Origin: Eutreptiella sp. 'Long Island Sound 2002'
Lineage: Eukaryota > Euglenozoa > Euglenophyceae > Eutreptiales > Eutreptiaceae
Direction of reading: 5' to 3'
DNA length: 64,000 nt
NCBI GenBank assembly: GCA_964036045.1
Contig: CAXIWF010000703.1
Location: 1 to 64,000, forward strand
The position numbers and the translations under genes were made by a program. Shown here piece after piece: positions 11,316 to 20,517 of this stretch (the first letter of the stretch is position 1; the number at the start of each line of letters is the position of its first letter). Under the pieces are notes generated by a model, which was not told where the DNA came from, did not search any database, and saw only the letters and a program-made list of their open reading frames with translations.

Positions 11316-14074
11316 CCCTTTCATGTTCCAACGACCCATTCAAAAACACCCACCCCTCCCCCATCCGCATCAACACGCCATACCTACACTTTCCTACAAC
11401 CCCTCCAATGTGCTTACATTCACATTTGCATCCCACCGCATCCACCCAACCCGGCACAGGCCACGGTACCCCGCCATTTCATGTTCCAACACCCCATTCA
11501 AAAACACCCACCCCTCCCCCATCCGCCTCAACGCGGCATACCTACACTTTCGTGCAACCCCCCAAATGTGCTCACATTCACATTTGCATCCCACCGCATC
11601 CACCCAACCCGGCACAGGCCACCGTACCCCGCCCTTTCATGTCCCAACACCCCATTCAAAAACACCCACCCCTCCTTCATCCGCATCAACACGCCATACC
11701 TACACTTTCGTGCGACCCCCCGTATGTGCTCGCATTCACATTTGCATCCCACTGCACCCACCCAACCCCACACAGGCCACCGTATCTCGCCCTTTCATGT
11801 CCCAACACCCCATTCAAAAACACCCACCCCTCCCCCATCCGCATCAACACGCCATACCTACACTTTCCTACAACCCCCCCAATGTGCTCACATTCACATT
11901 TGCATCCCACCGCATCCACCCAACCCGGCACAGGCCACGGTACCCCGCCATTTCATGTTCCAACACCCCATTCAAAAACACCCACCCCTCCCCCATCCGC
12001 CTCAACACGGCATACCTACACCTTCGTGCAACCCCCCAAATGTGCTCACATTCACATTTGCATCCCACCGCATCCACCCAACCCCACACAGGCCACCGTA
12101 CCCCGCCCTTTCATGTCCCAACACCCCATTCAAAAACACCCACCCCTCCCCCATCCGCCTCAACACGGCATACCTACACTTTCGTGCAACCCCCCCAATG
12201 TGCTCACATTCACATTTGCATCCCACTGCACCCACCCAACCCCACACAGGCCACCGTACCTCGCCCTTTCGTGTTCCAACACCCCATTCAAAAACACCCA
12301 CCCCTCCCCCATCCGCATCAACACGCCATACCTGCACTTTCTTGCAACCCTCCCAATGTGCTCACATTCACATTTGCATCCCAGCGCATCCACCCAACCC
12401 GGCACAGGCCACGGTACCCCGCCATTTCATGTTCCAACACCTATTCAAAAACACCCACCCCTCCCCCATCCGCCTCAACACGGCATACCTACACTTTCGT
12501 GAAACCACCCAAATGTGCTCACATTCACATTTGCATCCCACCGCATCCACCCAACCCCACACAGGCCACCGTACCCCGCCCTTTCATGTCCCAACACCCC
12601 ATTCAAAAACACCCACCCATCCCTCATCCGCATCAACACGCCATACCTACACTTTCGTGCGACCCCCCGTATGTGCTCGCATTCACATTTGCATCCCACT
12701 GCACCCACCCAACCCCACACAGGCCACCGTACCTCGCCCTTTCATATCCCAACACCCCATTCAAAAACACCCACCCCTCCCCCATCCGCATCAACACGCC
12801 ATACCTACACTTTCTTGCAACCCCCCAAATGTGCTCACATTCACATTTGCATCCCACCGCATCCACCCAACCCCACACAGGCCACCGTACCCCGCCCTTT
12901 CATGTCCCAACACCCCATTCAAAAACACCCACCCCTCCTCCATCCGCATCAACACGCCATACCTACACTTTCGTGCGACCCCCCGTATGTGCTCACATTC
13001 ACATTTGCATCCCACTGCACCCACCCAACCCCACACAGGCCACCGTACCTCGCCCTTTCGTGTTCCAACACCCCATTCAAAAACACCCAGCCCTCCCCCA
13101 TCCGCATCAACACGCCATACCTACACTTTCTTGCAACCCCCCAAATGTGCTCACATTCACATTTGCATCCCACCGCATCCACCCAACCCCACACAGGCCA
13201 CCGTACCCCGCCCTTTCATGTCCCAACACCCCATTCAAAAACACCCACCCATCCCTCATCCGCATCAACACGCCATACCTACACTTTCGTGCGACCCCCC
13301 GTATGTGCTCGCATTCACATTTGCATCCCACTGCACCCACCCAACCCCACACAGGCCACCGTACCTCGCCCTTTCATATCCCAACACCCCATTCAAAAAC
13401 ACCCACCCCTCCCCCATCCGCATCAACACGCCATAGCTACACTTTCTTGCAACCCCCCAAATGTGCTCACATTCACATTTGCATCCCACCGCATCCACCC
13501 AACCCCACACAGGCCACCGTACCCCGCCCTTTCATGTCCCAACACCCCATTCAAAAACACCCACCCCTCCTCCATCCGCATCAACACGCCATACCTACAC
13601 TTTCGTGCGACCCCCCGTATGTGCTCACATTCACATTTGCATCCCACTGCACCCACCCAACCCCACACAGGCCACCGTACCTCGCCCTTTCGTGTTCCAA
13701 CACCCCATTCAAAAACACCCACCCCTCCTTCATCCGCATCAACACGCCATACCTGCACTTTCTTGCAACCCCCCCAAGGTGCTCACATTCACATTTGCAT
13801 CCCACCGCATCCACCCAACCCGGCACAGGCCACCGTACCCCGCCCTTTCATGTCCCAACACCCCATTCAAAAACACCCACCCCTCCCCCATCCGCATCAA
13901 CACGCCATACCTACACTTTCGTGCAACCCCCCAAATGTGCTCACATTCACATTTGCATCCCACCGCACCCATCCAATTCCACACAGGCCACCGTACCCCG
14001 CCCTTTCATGTCCCAACAACCCATTCAAAAAGAACCACACACCAGCATCCGCATCAACACGCCGTACCTACACT

Positions 14075-14363
14075 TGTGGTAATCACCAGAGAGACCAGCA
14101 AGGGGAGCATCCCGGGTGAGCAACTATGGCTTGGAATGTGATGTAATGATCGAGGGGAGGGCAGCTGTGGAGTGCACCTCATTGCAAAGATGTTAGGAGG
14201 CCGTGGTGCAGTGCATGGTACAACCAGCACCCCCTCTGTGTAGCGAAAAACATAGCCGATTTTTACCCCAATTTTACTAGCGAGCGGTGGACCTTAATGG
14301 AGCCACCGCGGCTGGAAATGTTTTTGCCTCGCAAAGCCAGTTCAGATGTCCATGGCAGCATCG
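14075..14363 (+). repeat. S element copy A7
   Basis: Same element; markers GATCGAGG, AAATGT and a private GCCTCGC in place of GCCTGGC; five monomers follow. Confidence 0.85.
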
Positions 14364-15227
14364 CCCTTTCATGTTCCAACGACCCATTCAAAAACACCCA
14401 CCCCTCCCCCATCCGCATCAACACGCCATACCTACACTTTCCTACAACCCCCCCAATGTGCTTACATTCACATTTGCATCCCACCGCATCCACCCAACCC
14501 GGCACAGGCCACGGTACCCCGCCATTTCATGTTCCAACACCCCATTCAAAAACACCCACCCCTCCCCCATCCGCCTCAACGCGGCATACCTACACTTTCG
14601 TGCAACCCCCGAAATGTGCTCACATTCACATTTGCATCCCACCGCATCCACCCAACCCCACACAGGCCACCGTACCCCGCCCTTTCATGTCCCAACACCC
14701 CATTCAAAAACACCCACCCCTCCTCCATCCGCATCAACACGCCATACCTACACTTTCGTGCGACCCCCCGTATGTGCTCACATTCACATTTGCATCCCAC
14801 TGCACCCACCCAACCCCACACAGGCCACCGTACCTCGCCCTTTCGTGTTCCAACACCCCATTCAAAAACACCCACCCCTCCCCCATCCGCATCAACACGC
14901 CATACCTGCACTTTCTTGCAACCCTCCCAATGTGCTCACATTCACATTTGCATCCCAGCGCATCCACCCAACCCGGCACAGGCCACGGTACCCCGCCATT
15001 TCATGTTCCAACACCCCATTCAAAAACACCCACCCCTCCCCCATCCGCCTCAACACGGCATACCTACACTTTCGTGCAACCCCCCAAATGGGCTCACATT
15101 CACATTTACATCCCACCGCACCCATCCAATTCCACACAGGCCACCGTACCCCGCCCTTTCATGTCCCAACAACCCATTCAAAAAGAACCACACACCAGCA
15201 TCCGCATCAACACGCCGTACCTACACT

Positions 15228-15516
15228 TGTGGTAATCACCAGAGAGACCAGCAAGGGGAGCATCCCGGGTGAGCAACTATGGCTTGGAATGTGATGTAAT
15301 GATCGAGGGGAGGGCAGCTGTGGAGTGCACCTCATTGCAAAGATGTTAGGAGGCCGTGGTGCAGTGCATGGTACAACCAGCACCCCCTCTGTGTAGCGAA
15401 AAACATAGCCGATTTTTACCCCAATTTTACTAGCGAGCGGTGGACCTTAATGGAGCCACCGCGGCTGGAAATGTTTTTGCCTGGCAAAGCCAGTTCAGAT
15501 GTCCATGGCAGCATCG
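15228..15516 (+). repeat. S element copy A8
   Basis: Same element; markers GATCGAGG and AAATGT; about 5.7 monomers follow before the array breaks off. Confidence 0.85.
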
Positions 15517-16608
15517 CCCTTTCATGTTCCAACGACCCATTCAAAAACACCCACCCCTCCCCCATCCGCATCAACACGCCATACCTACACTTTCCTACAA
15601 CCCCCCCAATGTGCTTACATTCACATTTGCATCCCACCGCATCCACCCAACCCGGCACAGGCCACGGTACCCCGCCATTTCATGTCCCAACACCCCATTC
15701 AAAAACACCCACCCCTCCTCCATCCGCATCAACACGCCATACCTACACTTTCGTGCGACCCCCCGTATGTGCTCACATTCACATTTGCATCCCACTGCAC
15801 CCACCCAACCCCACACAGGCCACCGTACCTCGCCCTTTCGTGTTCCAACACCCCATTCAAAAACACCCACCCCTCCCCCATCCGCATCAACACGCCATAC
15901 CTGCACTTTCTTGCAACCCTCCCAATGTGCTCACATTCACATTTGCATCCCAGCGCATCCACCCAACCCGGCACAGGCCACGGTACCCCGCCATTTCATG
16001 TTCCAACACCCCATTCAAAAACACCCACCCCTCCCCCATCCGCCTCAACACGGCATACCTACACTTTCGTGCAACCCCCCAAATGTGCTCACATTCACAT
16101 TTGCATCCCACCGCATCCACCCAACCCGGCACAGGCCACCGTACCCCGCCCTTTCATGTCCCAACACTCCATTCAAAAACACCCACCCCTCCTTCATCCG
16201 CATCAACACACCATACCTACACTTTCGTGCGACCCCCCGTATGTGCTCGCATTCACATTTGCATCCCACTGCACCCACCCAACCCCACACAGGCCACCGT
16301 ACCTCGCCCTTTCATGTCCCAACACCCCATTCAAAAACACCCACCCCTCCCCCATCCGCATCAACACGCCATACCTACACTTTCCTACAACCCCCCCAAT
16401 GTGCTCACATTCACAATGATCTTTCTTCTAATGGGTGGCATAGTGAGAACTCACCCAAAAATTCTGCAATTCAGAAACAGAATAAAATTTGTGTTCAGGC
16501 ATGTCATCCAACAGGCAGTGACCAGTACAGACAGCTCTAATCTGGCATTTCCCCAAAAAATCTGCTCAATTTCGCTTTGTTCTGCCAGAAAGCCGACCGC
16601 CGCAGACA

Positions 16609-16657
16609 TTTCTGCGGATAAGCCCTTATCCGCAGAAAAACGCATTTCTGCGGATAA
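16609..16657. repeat. TTTCTGCGGATAA inverted and direct repeats
   Basis: A perfect 13-bp stem: TTTCTGCGGATAA at 16609-16621, loop GCCC, TTATCCGCAGAAA at 16626-16638. A third, direct copy of TTTCTGCGGATAA lies at 16645-16657. Found only in the unit A-specific segment. Confidence 0.85.
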
Positions 16658-16689
16658 CAGTTGCTCAACTCGCGGGGCACATTGCAACT

Positions 16690-16727
16690 GCGACCTTTTT
16701 TTTGGACATGCCCAAAAAGTAGGTCGC
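16690..16727. repeat. GCGACC/GGTCGC hairpin with T/A arms
   Basis: The arms are GCGACC then T-rich TTTTTGG on the left, and CCAAAAA then GGTCGC on the right, around ACATGC, with a 3-nt internal loop on each side. Unit A only. It could be a small mobile-element relic, but no target-site duplication was identified. Confidence 0.55.
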
Positions 16728-17040
16728 AATGGACACGGTAACCCAAGAAGTGCTGAACTGGTGCGTTTGCGCAATTTGTATGCTGCAGCTGATCGCTCTT
16801 TCGTTCATCCTGCTGCCGTCAAGAAACGGGTGCCGTACATGGACGCCACAGCAAAGCAGCCGTTGGTAATATCAACCCCCCCCTGTCCTGTGCCTCTCCT
16901 ACCCCACGGTCCGTGAATGGGTGAATCTTTTGGTCGTTGGCCACATTTCACCATTGTGGAGTCCCCGAACATTTTGCCTTGATTTCGAGAAAGAGTTGTG
17001 CGGTTTCCGTGTCAACCTGCATCATAACTGTTGTGTTGCA

Positions 17041-17092
17041 CAACTGACACACACAGAGCGCGCTGACACACAACGAACACACAGACAGCGCG
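17041..17092. repeat. CTGACACACA minisatellite fragment in unit A-specific segment
   Basis: A short stretch (AACTGACACACACAGAGCG and following) almost identical to parts of the larger minisatellite at 17969-18168; the last ~29 bp match its right end, including AACGAACACACAGACAGCG. Confidence 0.8.
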
Positions 17093-17968
17093 AGTGGAGA
17101 CATCGTATTCAAATGAACGAAGTCCTGGTTTGTTACCTTTTGTTGGAATTTGGGGAGTACAGTACAGGTCCACAAGGTGTTTGTTTCTCTCATTTTGGTG
17201 TTCTTGAAGCAATTTTGAAGTTTGAAGTTGGATTTTGATATTTTGTTGCGAATCAGAGTCCCTGTTCCCTGGCGACGCGCTCGGACAGGGTTACGGCGCT
17301 CACAACGTGACGCTCTACGCTGCGCTGACAGCGTTTGACTGTCCTGCGCCACCTGTAGCAGCTAATTCTGTTTCAATTCTTCAATTTTGCAAATTTTCAA
17401 ATTTTGCTCTCTTTTTCTGTCGGCGACGCTTGTCGTAGCTTTTCGACGCGCGAGTGCGTTCGTGGCACTCGTCAACACTGGTATTGTGTGTCGACGGCTC
17501 TCTTCCAGCGTCTTGCCCAGTTTCAGGGCTTCATCCTGGCCCATTTTGGGTTTTTAGACCTTTTTGGCCTGTTTCTGGCCAAATGTGCCATTTTTGGCAG
17601 GATCGGTCGCAAGCGACAGCTGCGACGCGTGGCGACGCCCTCCGTCGTTCGCCACGGCGCTGCTGGGGCACTCCGAGTGCGCCTGGGTGTTTTCGAGGTG
17701 AGTTTTGGGTCGATTTTGGTCATTTTTCACTCTTTGAGAGAATTTCATCTTTGTGATCATCCATCACCATTTCAAGTCAATCAGCCTATTTTGGCTGCTC
17801 ATGTGCAGTCAACTCCTTCGCCAGAGCGAACCTGAAGGACACACTTCCACACTTGCACTCATACACTTACAGAATACACCATGTACGACCCCTATATATA
17901 CCCATTTGAGTGAAGCCCATGTATCAGAGCGCCCCAAGTCAACTTAGTGAGAGTCTATAGAGCACTCG

Positions 17969-18168
17969 CTGACACACAACTGACACACAGAGCTGACACA
18001 CAAATGACCACAGAGAGCGCGTGACACACAAGTGACACACACAGAGTGCGCTGACACACAAGTGACACACAGACAGCGCGCTGACACACACAGACAGCGC
18101 GCTGACACCCAATGGACACCTATGATGCGCGCTGACACACAACGAACACACAGACAGCGCGCTGACGC
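17969..18168. repeat. CTGACACACA minisatellite, unit A
   Basis: About 200 bp of degenerate words CTGACACACAA, GTGACACACAGA and CAGCGCG in irregular order. It is the first element shared by all units to the right of the satellite array. Confidence 0.85.
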
Positions 18169-19020
18169 TTGTAGAAATACATCCGGGCATGGCCAATTCC
18201 TATGACATTTTCGTTGCTGCCTGCACAAGTCGGAAAATTGGTGCATTGTATTTTGGTCAATGTTTGCTGCCAGTGTTCAGCATGACTATTTTTTTCCAAA
18301 ATATGTGGTGTTTTTCATGGTGAGCCTGTGTGGAATGTTCCCTATTGCTTGCTCTATTTGTGGACACTATTGAACAATGCTTGTTTTTTCCTCCTCCTAC
18401 TTTCACTGATGCCAAGACAGTCCAGTGTTGTTGGGGACATGCCATTGCAGTTTGGAGCAGAATTGATGCAACACACTTCGCTACAACAGGACTTGGCTGG
18501 CAAAAATGATGACCAAACAACAGACACCAAAACATTTGTATGTTCAAGCCATGTCTTTTGCAGGGGCAAGCGGAAAACCTCAATTGATAAGGCATTGGTT
18601 GCAAGTTAAAAGCTTTGTGCATTGGCAAAAGCATGCGATGCAAGAACAACATGTTTGATACACAATCAGGACGGGCATGGAATGCATGATTAGACAATTT
18701 TTGTATTGGCGAGAGTAGGGGCAGCATGTGTGTTCAACCCATTTTTGCATTTGTGAAAGCTAGGGTTTGGAACTCAATTCTGGTTGCATTTCTGAATAAA
18801 TTAGTGGATTCATGTAGGAGTAGGGGTGCAAAGTGGTGCGAATTCCTACAGCAGTGCGGGTGCAATGGAAAAAGCAGGGTGCATAATCTCAGCCGATTCT
18901 GGTGGCATTGGGGATGCGAATGACCCTTTGTGAATTTTTTTTGTGGTACCTTCGTGTAATTTTTTTCCAGGAAACAGGAAGTTGACAGTTTTTTTCATTT
19001 GCTGTCCCCAAAAAAAAATA
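18169..19020. other. Unassigned spacer, unit A
   Basis: About 0.85 kb of mixed sequence with A- and T-runs near its right end. No RNA gene, protein domain or tandem repeat was recognised, and open frames are short and overlap on both strands. Confidence 0.5.
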
Positions 19021-19606
19021 CATTCACAAGGACCAGGCATTGCTGGGGTAGACATATAGGCATAAAACAATTCCCTAAAATTTTCCAAGTTTTCGGGCAC
19101 AAAAACATGGGAACACGTTCTGTGTTTGTGGCCTACACTCTGCAGCCTGACCCACCACTCTGGACTCTCCCTGAACAAGGGATCTCCAGGGGGTGGGAGC
19201 CCATTCACAAGGGCCAGGCATTGCTGGGGTAGACATATAGGCATAAAACAATTTCCTAAAATCTTCCAAGTTTTCGGGCACAAAAACATGGGAACACGTT
19301 CTGTGTTTGTGGCCTACACTCTGCAGCCTGACCCACCACTCTGGACACTCCCTGAACAAGGGATCTCCAGGGGGTGGGAGCCCATTCACAAGGGCCAGGC
19401 ATTGCTGGGGTAGACGTATAGGCATAAAACAATTTCCTAAAATCTTCCAAGTTTTCGGGCACAAAAACATGGGAACATGTTCTGTGTTTGTGGCCTACAC
19501 TCTGCAGCCTGACCCACCACCCTGGACTCTCCCTGAACAAGGGATCTCCAGGGGGTGGGAGCCCATTCACAAGGGCCACGCATTGCTGGGGTAGACATAT
19601 AGGCAT
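19021..19606. repeat. 181-bp tandem repeat, 3.2 copies, unit A
   Basis: Copies start at CATTCACAAGG at 19021, 19202, 19383 and 19564 (partial). Each carries GACATATAGGCATAAAACAA, TTTTCGGGCACAAAAACATG and TGGCCTACACTCTGCAGCC. Copies differ by few bases. The third copy has AACATGTTC, a marker shared with unit C, where B and D have AACACGTTC. Confidence 0.92.
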
Positions 19607-19726
19607 GCTATTGAGGTATGGAGGACAACATTCATGTGTGTTGCATGGCAATACATTCATTTGGGACGCAAACTCAGGCACATGGGACCGAACCCAAGCC
19701 CAAGGCAGCAGCCAACCCTGGCCCCA

Positions 19727-20081
19727 AGGATGGTTGTTTTCAGTGATAGTCGGCAACTCAAGGCACCCCCCCAGGGCAACGTGGATGCATTGTCATGGAG
19801 CCTGACAGCATGAATGTGACCTCCTAGGTGTCCTCTAGAGGTTCCTGAACCTCAAGCTGAAGAGATGGCCCACAAACCTTTTTTTTGTACAAATTTCACC
19901 GTTCTACTACGTAACTTTTCGGCCTTTTCAGGATGGCTGTTTTCAGTGATAGTCGGCAACCCAAGGCACCCCCCCAGGGCAACGTCTATGCATTATCATG
20001 GAGCCTGACAGCATGAGTGTGACCTCCTAGGTCTCCTCTAGAGGTTCATAAACCTCAAGCTGAAGAGATGGCCCACAAAGA
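19727..20081. repeat. Duplicated ~152-bp module (period 203), unit A
   Basis: Two copies, 19727-19878 and 19930-20081, share AGTCGGCAAC(T/C)CAAGGCACC, TCATGGAGCCTGACAGCATG and CTCAAGCTGAAGAGATGGCC. They are separated by about 50 bp. A weak third relative (AGTCGGCAACCCAAGGGACC) lies between the inverted S copies in B, C and D, for example near 25708. Confidence 0.85.
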
Positions 20082-20284
20082 CAGGAGACAATGGGGTGGG
20101 GTGGGGTGGGGGGGGGGGGCATGCGCGCAGTTGAGGCCGCGGTCACATTTTCTCGGCCCATTTGTGCGTGCTTCTTCATTACTTGGGCCCTGGTTCCCCG
20201 TTTGCAGGGTATCTTTGTCTGATTGTGCCCCATGTGCGGCTCTTAACGGCCGAATCTGTTCGTTGCTGGCCCGTTCGGATGCGG
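20082..20284. repeat. R1 repeat, 5S-upstream copy, unit A
   Basis: This 203-bp copy of R1 ends 53 bp before 5S. Its G-tract at 20093-20119 is three GGGG runs separated by single T and then 12 G. It differs from the SL-downstream copy at a handful of bases (for example TTTTCTCGG for TTTTGTCGG and GTGCGTGC for GTGTGTGC). Confidence 0.85.
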
Positions 20285-20304
20285 TCGACCCCCCCCCTTT
20301 TCCC

Positions 20305-20321
20305 CGCCCGCAAGCCGGGCG
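20305..20321 (+). promoter_or_regulatory. GC-rich hairpin just upstream of 5S, unit A
   Basis: CGCCCG-CAAGC-CGGGCG, a 6-bp stem ending 16 bp before the 5S gene and preceded by a nine-C run. The loop is CAAGC in A and C but CATGC in B and D. Position suggests a role in 5S expression, but no function is shown. Confidence 0.4.
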
Positions 20322-20337
20322 TCCGCGCATAACGAAT

Positions 20338-20456
20338 GCGTACGGCCATACTACTGGGAACACACCTGAACCCGTCTGATTTCAGAAGTTAAGCCTAGTC
20401 AGGCCCAGTTAGTACTGAGGTGGGAGACCACTTGGGAACACTGGGTGCTGTACGCT
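20338..20456 (+). rRNA. 5S ribosomal RNA, unit A
   Basis: A complete gene of about 119 nt for the small RNA of the large ribosomal subunit, transcribed by RNA polymerase III from internal elements. Helix I closes perfectly: GCGTAC at 20338-20343 with GTACGC at 20450-20455. The internal promoter is visible as box A (GAAGTTAAGCC, 20386-20396) and the box C region (AGTACTGAGGTGGGAGACC, 20411-20429). Helix IV CCCAG (20404-20408) pairs with CTGGG (20441-20445). Features such as CACACCTGAACCCGT and GGCCCAGTTAGTACTGAGG are of the Euglena type as I recall it and unlike animal or plant 5S. Base 20377 is T, shared with unit C. The SL gene of unit B follows at 21104 on the same strand. Confidence 0.97.
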
Positions 20457-20461
20457 TTTTT
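20456..20461 (+). terminator. Pol III T-run terminator of 5S, unit A
   Basis: Six T immediately after helix I, the usual pol III stop signal. Confidence 0.85.
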
Positions 20462-20471
20462 ATTGCCCCTG

Positions 20472-20517
20472 ACTCGGTAGGATCTGCCCGTTCCTAGACA
20501 GGCAGATCCTACCGAGT
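20472..20517 (+). terminator. Perfect 17-bp hairpin downstream of 5S, unit A
   Basis: ACTCGGTAGGATCTGCC (20472-20488), a 12-nt loop, GGCAGATCCTACCGAGT (20501-20517). It begins 11 nt after the T-run. It could be a backup terminator, processing site or binding site; with the pol III T-run already present the function is open. A further half-site, GGCAGAGCCTACCGAGT, lies at about 20851-20867. Confidence 0.6.

Larger units (their letters stand above)
4711..16415. repeat. 158-bp satellite array with interspersed S elements, unit A (11.7 kb)
   Basis: About 55 full monomers of 158 bp plus 74-bp truncated monomers before each S element. Blocks follow the rule 289 bp S + n x 158 + 74 bp truncated monomer, giving starts at 1153, 1626, 1153, 995, 1153, 3048 and 1153 bp intervals (n = 5, 8, 5, 4, 5, 17, 5; the 1626 and 3048 blocks each lack 1 bp from a CACCTATTC variant). 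Monomers are C-rich and G-poor on the plus strand (about 17 G per 158) and lack TAA, TAG and TGA in all forward frames. Two monomer flavours alternate, CATGTTCC...GGCACAGGCCACGG and CATGTCCC...CCACACAGGCCACCG. The array ends mid-monomer at 16415. Confidence 0.93.
16416..17914. other. Unit A-specific 1.5-kb segment
   Basis: Present only in unit A. It starts where a monomer breaks off (TTCACA then ATGATC in place of TTTGCA) and ends at GCCCATGTATCAG, which in unit C is joined directly to satellite. It contains two hairpins, a short piece of the CTGACACACA minisatellite (17041-17092), T-rich stretches and an isolated TATATATA at 17893-17900. Open frames run through parts of it on both strands, including 167 codons continuing from the satellite to 16916, but none shows a domain I recognise. 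It may be the ancestral sequence between satellite and minisatellite that B, C and D lost. Confidence 0.6.

Noticed and set aside
11239-14082. 947-codon open frame rich in HPHQHAIPTL-like repeats, and similar frames in every array
   Set aside because: It lies in 158-bp satellite whose period breaks frame, all three forward frames are equally open, this frame begins at GTG in an S element, and no domain is visible. It is best explained by stop-poor C-rich DNA.
4711-16415. CRISPR-like array
   Set aside because: Repeats are contiguous 158-bp monomers without unique spacers, in eukaryotic nuclear DNA with 5S and SL genes; no cas genes.
16416-16916. 167-codon open extension from the satellite into the unit A-specific segment
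   Set aside because: It has no recognisable domain, the opposite strand is also partly open, and its repeated peptide words come from the TTTCTGCGGATAA repeats.
17404-17835. 143-codon frame in the unit A-specific segment
   Set aside because: Low-complexity hydrophobic translation without a known domain, overlapped by other open frames on both strands; no support for coding.
19670-19700. tRNA T-arm-like sequence on the minus strand (GGGTTCGGTCCC)
   Set aside because: No acceptor stem, A box or anticodon arm could be placed around it.
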